From Rhizoclosmatium globosum (Eukaryota > Chytridiomycota > Chytridiomycetes > Chytridiales > Chytriomycetaceae), in the NCBI GenBank assembly GCA_002104985.1, contig MCGO01000002.1, positions 496,001-560,000 of the forward strand: a DNA stretch of 64,000 bases, written 5' to 3'. Position numbers and translations under genes: made by a program. Positions 22,687-36,722 of this stretch are shown one piece after another (position 1 is the first letter of the stretch; each line of letters starts with the position of its first letter). The notes beneath the pieces were generated by a model. The model was not told the DNA's origin and did no database searches. It was given only the letters and a program-made list of their open reading frames with translations.

Positions 22687-24943
22687 TTACGCGTTCAACT
22701 TAGTGTTGTAAAGGTCGATATACAAGTCCAGGGAGTTGGGGTTAGCCAAAGCAGTACGAGCCAATTTAGTTTCGCCCTTCAAAATCTTTTTGACAGCGAT
22801 TTCAACTTTCTTTCCAGTCAGAGTGTACGGAATATCGGTGACAGGCAGAATGATGGCTGGTACGTGACGAGCTGACAGTTCATCACGAATCTTTGACTTA
22901 ATTCGCTTTTCGATGTCGGCATCAAATTCCCGACCTTCGGCCATTTTAACAAACATGATGACGCGCTCGTCATTTTTGTATTGCTGTCCGACAACAAGGG
23001 AATCTGGCACTTCACTGAAGAAGTGGGCCACCATAATATTGTAAAGATCCGCACTTCCGAAACGAACTCCAGATGGCTTCAAAGTTCCATCACTGCGTCC
23101 CAACATGACAACACCGCCAGTTTTGGGGTTGACTTCCATAAAGTCTCCGTGGTACCAAACGTTTTCGAAATTCGCAAAGTAAGCGTTGAAGTACTTTTCA
23201 CCAGATTCATCGTCCCAGAAGAAAACAGGCATACATGGGAATGGCTTTGTGCCTGAAACCAGTTATTAGACTTTGTTCAGAGTTATGGTATACTGATACT
23301 TACAAACCAAATCTCCTGGTTGACCAATCACTGGCTTTCCATTGTCATCCCAAGATTCAATGCTCATTCCCAAGCAACGGCACATAATTTCACCTCGGTG
23401 AACTGCACCTTCAACTTGATGACCAGCGAACAAACTGCAAATATCGGTACCTCCAGTGATAGATCCCAACAACACATCCTTCTTGATATTGCTGTAAACA
23501 AAATCGTATTGCTCGTGGTGCAATGGCGAACCAGTAGAATAAATTATCTTAATAGAGCTGAGGTTGTGCGAGTTCATTGGATCTTGCTTCAACTCTTGGA
23601 CAGTCTGGAGATACTTTGCAGAGGCGCCAAAGTGTGTAATTTTCAATTCATCAGCTAAATCCCAAAGGCGAGTAGCTGTTGACTTGAAAGGGCTTCCATC
23701 ATAAGTAACAATGGTAGCACCTGCACTCAAACCACCAACAAGCCACTGCCACATCATCCAAGAAGTAGTAGAGTAATAGAAGAAAACGTCGTCACGAGTC
23801 ATTCCTCCGTGGATGATGTGCTCCTTCTTGTGCTGTAAGAGAACTCCAGCACCAGAGTGAACGATACATTTTGGCTTTCCAGTGGTACCAGAGGAGTACA
23901 AAACAAACAATGGGTGGGAGAACGGTAATTGTTCAAACACTAAAGGCTCCTGGCTGAGCCATGCAGTGGCCATGAAGTTTTCGTATGAAACTCTGTAAAT
24001 TGGAGTGAGAAATCATAAAGTTTCCAAGAGAACACATACCCATTTGAGACGTCACTAATGTTAAAATCAAACTCTGCACCGTTGATGAGGATAACAGATT
24101 CTAGGCTTGGTAATCCTGGAGACGATGTTGAGCCACAAAGGTCAAACTGCATTTAAAACTAACCAGCAACAACAGCCTTCACTTTTTCGATATGACCGTA
24201 AGTTTTGCCATTGTACAATACTGCGTTGACCGTGAACAGAACCTTTGGCTTTATCTGACCGAAACGATCAATAACACCAGAGGGCCCAAGGTCAGGTGCA
24301 CACGAAGACCAAATGGCACCAATAGCAGCAGTAGCAAGCATGGCAATAACAGCTTCGGCAGAGTTGGTGATGTAACCAGCCACAACATCGTCCTTCTTCA
24401 CACCCATTTTCCTGAGAGCATTCGTACAAATGCGAACCTGCTCATAAAGCTCGGCGTACGTGTATTGCACTCCAAGACCGTCTTCAGTTGCGGTAATAAT
24501 TGCGAGGCGATCATCACGGAAACGGCTACAAAGAACATCAGCATTGAGGCGTTACCCCACTCCAACAGAAGGCCACACTTACAGCATGTTTTCGGCATAG
24601 TTCAAGCGAGCTCCAATGAACCACTTTGGAATCTTGGACATTGGGACATCTTCCAAGACTTCGGTGTAGTCCTGAGATGAAACCATCCCCGTGAAGTGCC
24701 ACACATCTGCCCAGAACTTTTCAACTTCAGTCACAGACCACTGCCAGAGCTCCTCATAGCTTCCAAGAGCCAAACTGTGCTTGGTGTTGACGAACTCCCT
24801 GAATTCAGTCATCTGGTGAACAGATGTAAGCATTACAGTTTACAGCTAGAGATGCAATCTGATCGAGTTGAGATGCTTACACTGGAAGCAGCTGAGGCCT
24901 TCCACAGGCATTGGTTAGATTGGGTGTTTGGCTCGCCCTGCAT
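22687..24943 (-). CDS. AACS: Acetoacetyl-CoA synthetase
   Basis: The cytosolic enzyme joins acetoacetate to CoA with ATP, feeding ketone-body carbon into lipids. It is an ANL-family adenylate former: P-loop YSSGTTGKPKCIVHSG, a central TTSWMMWQWLVGGLSAGATI typical of AACS, ITGGTDICSLF, WYHGDFME, GRSDGTLKPSGVRFG, and the catalytic lysine in YTLTGKKVEIAVKK. The N-terminal stretch LWKASAASSMTEFREFVN matches the AACS family start. Introns are at 23253-23303, 23993-24039, 24116-24163, 24526-24582 and 24813-24880. No frame break was found over 2.2 kb, unlike its neighbours. It starts 147 bp from the divergent neighbour at 25091. Confidence 0.93.
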
Positions 24944-25090
24944 CTTTGCGAGATTGATTTTTCCCGACTTTTCCCGGTTGCGTTCCGTTCGAAACTCATG
25001 TTTTTCCGGCGGGGAAAAGGAATTAAGTGATAGTAGATTGCACTATCTTTTATTCGCATTGTAAATCTCACATAGAAACCAGAACCAAGA

Positions 25091-27431
25091 TGACGTTCAT
25101 CACCGTCCTTGTCCAACACGCTTGGGCTATGCAACCAGCTGGAGCTTCTTCCACACAACCACGAAACCAGCAAAAAGATAACGTACAGGATCAAAAGAAG
25201 AGGCCGAGAAGAATACCAGAAGTTAGAGTTTCTATTCCAGCAACAGTCACAGATTTTGTCCAAGTTTTTAATCAAGAGACGTCGCCTGAGCTACGACAGA
25301 GTCTGGACACATACGCGTTAGATGTACTTAGTCGTTTGGAAGACTTGGTGCTTGCGTCTACGATTAGTTGTGTATCGCACAAATCACGTCCAAATTATTC
25401 CAACTAACTCAATTCCTAGTTGACTCAAAACGAAAGGATCCGATGCGTGTCGCTGCAAAAGACGTGAAGCAAAAAACCTTCAAAAAGCGTATACTGAGCG
25501 CGAGAACACGTAGTTCTATGGCTGCTGCAGCTCTTGACGCGAAAGAAAAAGACGACGCCAGCGATGCCAAAAAGAACCTATTAGTAAGAACTCAGACAAG
25601 GAGGTATGCAGCACAAGGTGTGGTCTCTTTGTTTTTCTAGAACTCAGTTAATAACAAACAATCCTAGCGAGAAGATCGTTACTTGCTTTGGCAACCGCAC
25701 GATCAAGAGTAATTCGAGCAAAATGCATTGCTTTATTAATTGAGGCACTTGACACAAACGAACTTGGTGCTGATGATGGTAAGGCAATTGTAAATAGCCT
25801 TTGATTATTGAATTTATCAATTTTTCGCTTCCAGGTGAAGTCGCTAGTTTATTACTTTTGGTGAAGGAGCTGGGGATGTATTAGAAGGAGCATTGGAAGC
25901 ACGTCGAATGAAAACCGTGACGTCAACACTCGCAGCAATTGACCTCACGTCTGAAGTTGGAACGGATGCTGAAATGAAAGACGGTCAGAATCTTGCAGTT
26001 CCTGTGGACGACTTTTTGGAAAAGCTTGCGATTGTGAGTGGAATTCCAAAATGAATGTTTAATTGAAAAGGAACAGTGTATCAGTCTATCAGTACAAAGG
26101 CTTGAGTATGCCTGTGATATCAAATCATTCTTCATTCCAGGCGAAGTTCAGGGTGCCTTTCATCGACTATTCAACGAAAATCTCATGTATTTGGAAACAA
26201 ATGACCCTTATACTGTTCAAATGATCACAAGCTCCGTCGAAACTGTATGTGATAGATAATATTAGCCATTCTGAAGGTCAAACTTAGATTCACTGGCTCA
26301 TGACCGCGAAAGTTGAAAGCGAAGAACTTATGGCAACACCAGTTGCACTCTCTTTACTCTCTCAAATAACTCGAATGACTCCAAACCTTGGAATTTGCGA
26401 AATGTTGGAACCTTTCTCTGGAATTTTGAATGATTTAAAGGAAAAGCAAGAATGGTAAACGATAAACCGGTCTCGGTATTACGCTGAACAAACATAGGCA
26501 TTTAGGCTGCAAATTCATCAAGTTAATGGCAGCAGGAGCAGCTATAAATGATCAAGCCTGCCAATTGTTTCTTGGTATTGTGAAACAGCTAGATCCTGAG
26601 TGCTGGCAATGGACATTTTGTGCCATCATGTGTCTCGGAGCTGTTGTATTGACGACTGATAGTTCTGCAGTCCGTAAGCTGGCCCTAGAAAACGGCTTGC
26701 TCGAATTCATTGATTTTGATCGCGACAACGATGACCACTGGAGAGTTAGAGCAGCTGCAGCTATTTGCTTAGCTGAAATTTACCATCATAACAAATCCGA
26801 GTCTCTCGGTTTGCTAGCACATGAAGCCATCCGTGAAAGGAAGGAAGTTGAAAAGAATTCACATGTCATAGAACTCTTGACGATATCCACCTCACTTTCT
26901 CACCATCCACGACGAGTGTCCTTCTTGTTCAAATATATTTGTCTCTCCTTAGCGGAAACATATGCGGAAAGTCAAAGTCGATACAGTTTCTTGAGAAAGT
27001 TCTTGAAATCTACGGCACATCGAAAGAGCACAGAAGCCAAGAAATTAGCTGCAGCAAAGGCGCAGAAACCGTTCAACACTGGACCAGACTCACTAAGCCA
27101 GAAGGCAACCAAATTCATCTGGCCCAGCAGGAATTTGAACTTACCTGACGTCAAGAAACTCTCAAAGAGAGCAGGTGATTTACTCAAGATGGTGGAGGAA
27201 GATGCGATGCCCGATGACAACATTCCCATTCCTTTGTCCATCGCACCGTACCACCAGAACTACAAAACTGAAGCGGAGGAGAAAACAAAGCCAATTTTAA
27301 AGCCATCAAAGCTAGCTGCAGTTTCGTACAAGACTGGCCACGAAATCGCGCCAACCAACATCTCAAATCCATCGAATGGAACAGTCAATCGCAGGAAGCT
27401 CTTCAATGCCACTACAGAGGAAGCAAGCTGA
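25091..27431 (+). CDS. Unrecognised helical-repeat (ARM/HEAT-like) protein
   Basis: I do not recognise this protein. The N-terminus is basic and disordered (NQQKDNVQDQKKRPRRI; later KDVKQKTFKKRILSARTR). The middle is a series of amphipathic helices, for example RAKCIALLIEAL, FCAIMCLGAVVLT and HWRVRAAAAICLAEIY, that resemble ARM or HEAT repeats. The last third is Lys/Pro-rich (KKLAAAKAQKPF, then KPILKPSKLAAVSYKTGHEI). Introns are at 25367-25419, near 25613-25674 (acceptor uncertain), 25779-25834, 26034-26140, 26245-26287 and 26455-26497. At least two single-base frame breaks lie near 25672 and 25872. There is no signal peptide. A scaffold or trafficking role would be a guess. Confidence 0.6.
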
Positions 27432-27473
27432 TTATGACCAAATCTGTTTTTTTATTGCATTGTGAAATTCCGT

Positions 27474-28075
27474 TTAATTTGGCCAGGTGAGCTTGTAAGT
27501 GTATGGCATCAATCCTATAAAGGAATAAAACAAGCTTCAGTAACTACATATCCCCCAAAACAAACAAACATACCCATAGCTTGTGCCCTTTTAATTGCCT
27601 TTGAGAGTCTCTTTTGGTTCACAATGCCCAACCCAGTTTCAGTTCTTGGTTTGATGTGCCCCATCTCAGTAACAAAGTGCGACAGCAATCGAACGTTCTA
27701 TTCAACAAAGAAGCATGCATTCAGATTTCCCAACCTTTTGTCCCTCGCTTAATTGAAGTATACCTTGTACATTCCAGAGGATTCATTTTGAGAACTTCAA
27801 AGATGTCTACTTTGGGCTCCTTTGCCTTTGCCTTTTGATAGAATGCAGCATTTTGTTGATTTAACTCGGTAGGATCGTAGGTCTAATGGTTTCGTTAGTC
27901 CAACAGTGGGCTACAGTGATGGGCAGTGCAGCTTTACTTGGTATGGTTTGAACAGTCGCTTTGGAGGCATGCTTCCTCGGGCCAAGATATCGCCATCGAT
28001 ATTGGCACCTCGGTAGAAGTTGGTTGAAGATGCACGGGGCGTCGTTGAGAGGCAACGGCGGATCACAGAAAACAT
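27474..28075 (-). CDS. Mitochondrial small-subunit ribosomal protein bS18m (RSM18)
   Basis: A short S18-family protein. MFSVIRRCLSTTPRASS looks like a mitochondrial presequence. ILARGSMPPKRLFKPYQ and NQQNAAFYQKAKAKEPKVDI follow. The S18 core is LLSHFVTEMGHIKPRTETGL with QKRLSKAIKRAQAMGLMPYT. The match to the pattern IKPR-x-x-TGL-x-x-x-x-Q-x-RL-x-KAIKRA is strong. Introns are at 27515-27573, 27698-27763 and 27883-27937. One frame break lies near the second intron. It is convergent with the unrecognised helical-repeat gene, with about 40 bp between stops. Confidence 0.85.
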
Positions 28076-28228
28076 TGGTTGGGTTTTGTTGGTTGGGACA
28101 AAGAAAAAAGGCAAATGGGAGAAAGTAGAACTATTTCATTTATTTGGAGGTTATCCGATTGTTTTGAATGGTAGGGCAGCGTTTGATCCAAAGTATCGAG
28201 TGTTATTGAACTGACTGATTGATTGCGA

Positions 28229-28564
28229 TTTACTCTTGGATGTACTTGGAACGAATGTCCTTCCATTGACGCTGCGAAAAGAAACCACAAAGTCAGCTCA
28301 TGTTCTCCTCTCACAATCCACCAAATCGATACGTACTCCCTTGTTCCAGCTGTCCCAGAGAGCGTTGGCTCCCTCCTCAAAGGCAACTTCGAAGGCAAAG
28401 GCTCCAACAAAGATGCTGGCGATAAGCTCGAGCTGCGGCGGTAGAATGCTGCAATCGAAGGAGAGGAAGCGTTAATAGGGCGATCACAGTTAGACTGACC
28501 GCGTGGGAGTGCAGATGACAGTGGCAATGTCATGGCAGAGATACATACGGAGAACGTTGGCCAT
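28229..28564 (-). CDS. QCR9: Cytochrome bc1 complex subunit 9 (QCR9/UQCR10)
   Basis: A single-pass small subunit of complex III. The spliced product is about 60 residues: MANVLPFYRRSS, then IASIFVGAFAFEVAFEEGA, ALWDSWNKGRQWKDIRSKYI, ending QE. The membrane helix followed by WDSWNKG-x-QWKDI is the QCR9 signature. Introns are at 28272-28336 and 28449-28548. One missing base near 28414 splits the frame between FYRRSS and IASIF. The gene is too short for its pieces to stand out as open frames. Confidence 0.87.
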
Positions 28565-28923
28565 TTTTGCGATTTTGCAACCTCAATCCACCCAACATTC
28601 CATCAACCACCATTGCCCCACTGAATTTCACACAAATCAGAAATAAACTATATAAGCTAACTTTAATTTTACCAAAACACGGGCGGGGAGAGAGGGGAAT
28701 GGGCAGGGGATTGGGCGGGGGAGTTTGCAGGTTTAACAAGTCAAGGGTAGAAGATTAGCTGGGGGGTGAGAATACAATAAGGGAAAAACCAAACAACTAT
28801 ACACAAGGCCATGAAGCCTGCAAACCTAATAAAAATAGAAAGAGAATGGGAGATGGAGAAATGGGAGAATGGAGAGCTGCATCAAATGATAGAAAGAAGA
28901 AAAAACAACTGTAATCAAAGTGA
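28565..28923. other. Intergenic: importin beta 3' side and QCR9 upstream, with a G-rich tract
   Basis: No gene seen. The right end is the 3' flank of importin beta and the left end is the QCR9 promoter side. Its notable content is a G-rich run at 28681-28722 on the plus strand, with six runs of three or more G in about 42 bases. Confidence 0.7.
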
Positions 28924-31900
28924 TTAAATAACAATCAACTGCCTCTTGACACGGCTTCTGGCCCATCTAGCAAGTTCTTGGGCTTTTTGGTTGTAGTATG
29001 ATCGTTTGAGCTCTTTCAGCAATTTCTCAACGAAAGGCATAGAGTACAGCCGTGCCAAGTGTCCTTCTGGGAATGCGTCGGCCAAGTCACTAATTTCATT
29101 GGATTAGAAACAAATAAACTCTCGAACACATATGACTCAACATACCCAATCAGTCCCGCCATGCTTGTGGCAACTGACTCAGAATGCTCTTCGTCATTTT
29201 GAATAGTCTCCATGAACAGGAACATTCTCTCCACAAAGCTTGTCAGCAAGTGAGCTAAGCCAAAGTCAGCAAGTATTGGGTGTGGAAAAGTCACAAACCT
29301 TTCTGACCCGCAGCCAAACCTTGGGTGATTCCAACGTAAGCATCGATAATTCCCTCGCGCAGAAGGTTAGAGAAGTCGATCTGGTCATATGAACGATCCT
29401 GGACACAATTTTAGAATCCCAATAACTCGCAAAGAAAGAATCTTACCGCATTCACAGGCATCGCTAGAACCATTTGAATGGCTTCGTCAATAATCTGCAT
29501 GACAGGTTCAACGAAGCCCTCGAAATCACCACCAACAGCAATGGCAATGTCACCAAAGCATGACAAGATGGCAGGTTTTACTGATCGGTCAAGAATGGGC
29601 TCTTCAAGTTTTCAACCAAGCAGGTCATGTAATCACGACAGTATGGAAGGACTTGTTCGTTCAAAGCACGACAAATATCTCCAATCATACCAACAGCAAT
29701 TGCAGTGAGTTGATGATCCTGAGGGTTCTGAAGAGCGCGAATGAGGTGCACATTGAAGTCAGTCATGTAACGAATAAAGTTTCCTTCACAGCTAAATCCG
29801 ACGTCAGAAACCAAATGAACCAAGGTTGCGAGACTAACCACTACTCAAAGCACTGATAACGATGAAGGCATCTTCAAGAACAGTTGAGCTTCTTTGGGAT
29901 GAGCTCAGAATGCTTAAGATGCACATCATAATGTTGTCGGCAGCTGGGGCGATCATGTTCGACATTCTACGGATGATATTTGTCAAAACACTGCAGATGT
30001 TGGCCTGGAGTTCTTGAAGGGCAGTGCGATCATCCTGGGACACGATTTCTCTCTAGAAAGGCAAGGCATTTAGTTACGGAATCAAGAGGAAAGCACGAAA
30101 CAAACCTGCATCGCGATGGTTCCGTTCAACTTGGTGAGCATCTCAGCTGCAAGGCGTTCAACAGTTGGGAAACAGTCTTTTGCACATGTGCTGACCAACG
30201 TGGCGATGGCCTCATATACCGTTGCCTTGAAGTTGTTCTCGGATTTCTCAGTGACAGAGCCCAACAGACTTGAGATCAAGCCATCAAAGTAAGCTGAAAG
30301 AGGGTAAGTTGGGACATCAGTGTCACCACCAGACATATGCTCCGCCAAGTTAATGATACACCACGCGCAGTTTGAAGCCACACGAGCCTGCTCTTTCAAA
30401 CCAGCAACAACGACAGAAATAAAGCGTGAAGTTGTTCGGGCTTCACTGTTTCCGGTGTCATCAACTCGGAAATACGACCCAACGTCCAAGCAGTGGTGTC
30501 CTTGACTTGCACATTTGGATCGTTCATCATGGTGATCAAGAATGGGAGTGCTTGCTCAACAAGAGGGGAAAGTGTTGAGGCCTTTGGACCATCTAGAATC
30601 GAACCAAATGCCATAACTGCAGCCTCTCTAACTTCCAGTCTGGGTTTTGCAAGTTTGTTTGAACCCATGGAAGAACCAGACTGACGATATCATCCTCGAA
30701 AACACTGGCGAGGAGAGCAAGACAAGTAGCGGCTGCCATAGAAATGTTCCATTCGTCCTCCTCTTCGTCTTCCTCCTGTAGAAGCGATGAATACCAACAC
30801 TAATTTTTGAATAAAACAAACCTTCTTGGTGAGTAACATAAGAAGAACTTGGACGAGCTTCTGGCCAACAGGACGGGCAAAGTCGTGGTTTTGAAGAGCA
30901 GGCTGCTCTCCGTTTTGAATAGACTCTTCATTCTCACGCATAATTTGGCTTCCTCCTCACAAACAGTTGACCAGAATTCAACAGACTGCATAGCAACGCG
31001 TTCATTGGGGTTTTGCATGCCGTCGATGGTGAGCTGTAAAAAATATCAGCTCTGTGAAGTATATTCTGCAACTTACTCCATATAAAGCTTGTGACATGTA
31101 CATTGGCATTTTGTCGTAATAGAGTTGGACAATCTTGACCAAACACTCGTACGCAGCAACTTGAACGTCTTCGTCTGGGCTGACAGTACCTTCGCAAACA
31201 ATTTGCATAATGTAGTTTCGCTCTCCCTCGTGTTCAAAGTTCTTTTTCACAAACTCAAGGGAGTTCCACAAAGCACGGAGGGCAGCAAGTCGAACCTTTT
31301 GGCTGTAAGGAAAGTCAGATCAACAGAAAAATAGCCTATGAACATACTTGGCTTCTTCCTTTCGTGCTCCCTGAACGACGGCTGTGAGAATCAAGTTGGA
31401 TACGTCCTGGAGAACGGATGGATCCTGTATTCAAAATATAAGCAAAGCCACTTTTGATGGAACACAAACTTGGCTTACAATAGTTTCGCAAATGAAACCA
31501 ATAGCTTGCAGAGTAGCTTCTTTAGTGTTGTTGTCTGGTGCTTGAACATTGTGAACGAGGATAGTAATCAAATCTGGCCACTGGTTGTGGGGCAGCTCAA
31601 TAGCTCCAATTGCTGCAATAACCTGAGCAGCGACAAATCCAGAGGTAGAAACGGGAGATGACAGAGTGGCCAGGAGCTACGGAAGGAGTTGAAATTAGAT
31701 CCACCACGTCCCTTCAAAATTCCCCAGAGACAGAACACTCCATCCACACAAGTTGAACTTCCAACACCAACTATTCCAGAGTACATACACCCCATAGACA
31801 AAAGTGTTCACGACCAAGCACTTACACCATCCTTGATCTGCTTTCGGGCCGGCACATCGATCTGAGTCCATCGCGTCACAAACTCTGCACGAATGTTTTC

Positions 31901-32383
31901 ATCCTATTGATTCAGAAAAATATGAAATCAGTTGGGGTGGGTTGAGCCAAGCAAGTCAAAACAAGAACCTTTGCGGAAAGAGCGTTCTTCATGGCGAGAC
32001 CCGCAGACTGTCTGATGCTTGGGTTGCTTGCCTCCGAGAGAAGCTCCTGGCCGAGCATGTACATGTATTGGTGCTGCATGAGAGGGTGAGAGGGAAGTGT
32101 GCTTTAGATTTGATGGTTTGCAGCATTCAATGACAAACGTACGAAGGACTCGCGCGCAAGGGACTCAAGCTTGCGTTCGGCATCTTCACGAGTGGATGGG
32201 TCTGAGAGAGGAAAGAACGAGTCAGATGCGTGGCTTCTCTTCGATTGGTCCCGAACAACAGCCTCGTGGGTCGCGCAGCCCATACAGCCAACACGTAATC
32301 CCTACTGAGGACATGCATGATACACGGTACTTGCCTGGGGAAAGAGTCCTGGAAAGAAGTTCGGAGATGGAAAGCATCGTCAT
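28924..32383 (-). CDS. KAP95: Importin subunit beta-1 (karyopherin KAP95)
   Basis: The import receptor that carries cargo, usually through importin alpha, across the nuclear pore. The full HEAT-repeat array is present: MYMLGQELLSEASNPSIRQ, AGLAMKNALSAKDENIRAEF, QLYYDKMPMYMSQALYGLTI, KKEEDEEEDEWNISMAAATC, VREAAVMAFGSILDGP, DTTAWTLGRISEL, ASNCAWCIINLAEHM and RNLSYDQ-like DRSYDQIDFSNLLREGIIDA, ending RWARSRVKRQLIVI. Introns are at 29090-29145, 29255-29298, 29399-29446, 29792-29838, 30053-30105, 30776-30821, 31034-31076, 31303-31348, 31425-31478, 31677-31825, 31904-31968, 32074-32142 and 32202-32334. The first (32202-32334) has a GC donor. Frame breaks lie near 29785, 30665 and 30940. Confidence 0.93.
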
Positions 32384-32566
32384 CGGTGGGCCTCGAGAGG
32401 AACTTTTTTCTTTTTGGGACTGCTCGTCCTCTTTCTTTCCTGCTTGCACTTGCATCCAAGCACCATCCAAACAGCGAAGATGCATATTGCCCAAGGAATC
32501 AAAGGAAATGTTAAATTGATACCACGGAAAGTCAATTTGAACATGTATATATTTCACATTGCCAAT

Positions 32567-33477
32567 TTAGTCATCAAGGCCGTAAAGGTTGACGTAAAAT
32601 GAATAGATTCCACAAATGATAAAAATAACAGATCCAATAATGGTAACTATGTCACAATGAAAATGAATGTTAGTGCGGGGAAAGAAGCTTACTAAGCTAT
32701 AAATATTAAAGAAATTCACCTGTGCGAACGCTGATTTTAGAGGCCAAGAGACGGCCACCGATAACGGCCACAGCAGAGCAAATAGCGTGCCCTGCCAAAG
32801 AGCCGAAGGTAACCCACCAAAAATCTTCAGCGCCTGCCAATGCGATAGCTGTATTATACAAAGTAATTAGTTATCATTGTAACAAAGTGATTTCTGTGGT
32901 CTGACCACCCAAGGTTCGCGTCATTCCATCCATCACCCAAAACACGACAAAAGATATACTCACTAGCAATCTGAGATCGATCACCCCACTCAGCCAAGAA
33001 TGTCATGACAAAACACTGAATCCACACGGCCGAAAAGAAGAGGTTCGCAATGTTCTTGGCACCAGAAGCAAGGGTGAGAGCCTCCTTCTCCTTCCCCTTT
33101 CCACCCTTTTCCAGTGCATCGTCTCGGTCCCCGTCTTCCTTCGCCATAAGTTCCGTAGTGACTTCTTCAAGCTCTTCAGCGCCTTCGTTATCACTCATCT
33201 GGATGCCGTCATACAGCATTTTGACACCAAAGACGACAAAGAGGGCAGCAGCAGCGAATTGGGTGTACTCTTTGCTGAGCAGGTTCGGCAGAAAGTGGCC
33301 AAATGCAGCGGAGAGGACGGTCATGACGGCCAGGGCTGAGATAGCGGCAGAGAAGATGACCAGGCGGGGATTCGTCATTGCCAGGACGGCGGCAATGAGG
33401 AAGGTCTTGTCGCCGATTTCCGAGATTACAATGACCAGAAAGGACATCCACAGAGACTTGAAGTTGATTTCAACCAT
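32567..33477 (-). CDS. GDT1: Golgi Mn2+/Ca2+ transporter of the GDT1/TMEM165 (UPF0016) family
   Basis: A membrane protein that supplies Mn2+ to Golgi glycosylation and exports Ca2+ in yeast. Both signature motifs are present: EIGDKT in the first helix and EWGDRS in the fourth, each E-x-G-D-K/R-T/S. Six to seven hydrophobic helices flank a charged central loop (EELEEVTTELMAKEDGD, then a Lys/Glu-rich stretch). Introns are at 32647-32719 and 32849-32963. No frame break was found. Its ATG lies 66 bp from the divergent methyltransferase start. Confidence 0.93.
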
Positions 33478-33543
33478 TTAAGTTCGTGTTTGGAGGAAGG
33501 TTGTTTTTTTGTTTGACTTTCTTCAGACACTGACACTGAAACG
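33478..33543. promoter_or_regulatory. Divergent intergenic promoter GDT1 / METTL
   Basis: 66 bp between start codons, with a T7 run and T-rich stretches on the plus strand. No TATA box is evident. Shared promoter use is inferred from position. Confidence 0.45.
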
Positions 33544-34577
33544 ATGGATCCAACTGAAGAACCAGACCACCAATCCACGGTTGACGCACAGCCAGCGCAA
33601 GTGCGGCGGATGGATCCCACACAAATCAACAATGAAAAGAAGGCAGAAATCGATCGCATTCTCAAGACGCACGCCCAGAAACCAGTCAGTCCCTTCCTCA
33701 AACAGAAACTCATCAACGAGGCCCCGAAACACTGGGACCTCTTTTACAAGCGAAACACTACAAACTTCTTCAAAGACAGACACTGGACCTGGAGAGAGTT
33801 TCCAGAGTTGGTGGAGAGTGAAAAGTGGGAACAAGGCGCAAGGCTCCTGGAAGTTGGATGCGGCGTTGGAAACTTTGTCTGGCCATTGCTGGAACAGAAC
33901 AAGTCAATGTTCATTTATGGTAAGTTGGCCTTAGTCAAACATTATCCTCAGTGCTCACCTGAACCCCTCCAAAAATAGCCTGCGATTTCTCACCTAGGTT
34001 AGCTATAGCCTTCCTATCAGTGAATTCAATGAAACTGAACGCTGTTACGTATTTTTAGAGCCGTCAATTTCGTAAAGGAGAATGAATTGTACACAGAGTC
34101 AAGGATGAAAGCCTTTGTTTGCGATCTTACCGTAATCCTCTGACAGACAACATTCCCGAAAATTCATTGGATTTTGTGACTGCAATCTTTTGTTTGTCGG
34201 CGATTCCTCCAAGCAAACTCGAAAATGCTGTCAAGAACATTGCATCCGTGTTGAAGTCAGGGGGTGTTGTACTGTTTCGAGACTATGGTTTATATGACGA
34301 AGCAGAGCTGAGGTTCAAGCCTGGACATATGATGGAGGACCACTTTTATATGCGTCAAGTGAGTGTTCGCGTTGTTATTATTCTCTTGCTCACGTTGAAT
34401 GCCAATACAGGACGGCACATTTTCCGTTTATTTTTCGCTAGAACAGCTAGAAAAGCTTTTCACTGACGCTGGGTTATTGTGGAAGACAACTGCTATGTCA
34501 CGAAGGAAGTAGAGAATCGTAAGCGAGAAATCACAATGGAGCGTATTTGGGTACAGAGTAAATTCCGCAAGCAATAA
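33544..34577 (+). CDS. tRNA N3-methylcytidine methyltransferase (METTL2/6/8, ABP140-type)
   Basis: A SAM-dependent methyltransferase. The family motif HWDLFYKRNTTNFFKDRHW precedes LLEVGCGVGNFVWPLLEQN, the SAM-binding loop. ACDFSPRAVNFVKEN, IFCLSAIPPSKLENAVKNI and LKSGGVVLFRDYGLYDEAEL follow, all typical of the m3C32 tRNA methylase group. The C-terminal part has DGTFSVYFSLEQLEKLFTDA. Introns are at 33920-33978, 33998-34058 and 34359-34410; the exon 33979-33997 is only 19 nt. Frame breaks lie near 34132 and 34477. Which METTL paralogue it represents is unresolved. Confidence 0.88.
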
Positions 34578-34686
34578 AAAGCAAAAAGATGAGAGAGTGC
34601 ACTCGATCGTTTCATCTGGCACGTAATGTCTTAAGTCAAGATGGGAACAAGGTGGGGATCGCATCTTCGCAAAAAAGCAAATTCGA

Positions 34687-36474
<1,788 letters not shown>

Positions 36475-36722
36475 GAAAGCCTCGTTGTTTAGGATGCGAA
36501 AAATAAACTTTTGATTTGAAACATAGGAAAGAAAATGAATAAGTAGAAGCATAAGATAGGGGATTACAATGTGAAACGATGATGAAAAAAGAGTAGGTAG
36601 GTAACAATCAGAACAAACTAACAAAAAAAGTCAAATCAAAATGAAATACTTGTACTATACACATTATTATCCACAAATGCTATAGAGAGTCGAGGGATTG
36701 ATATGGCTATGAGTACAATTTT

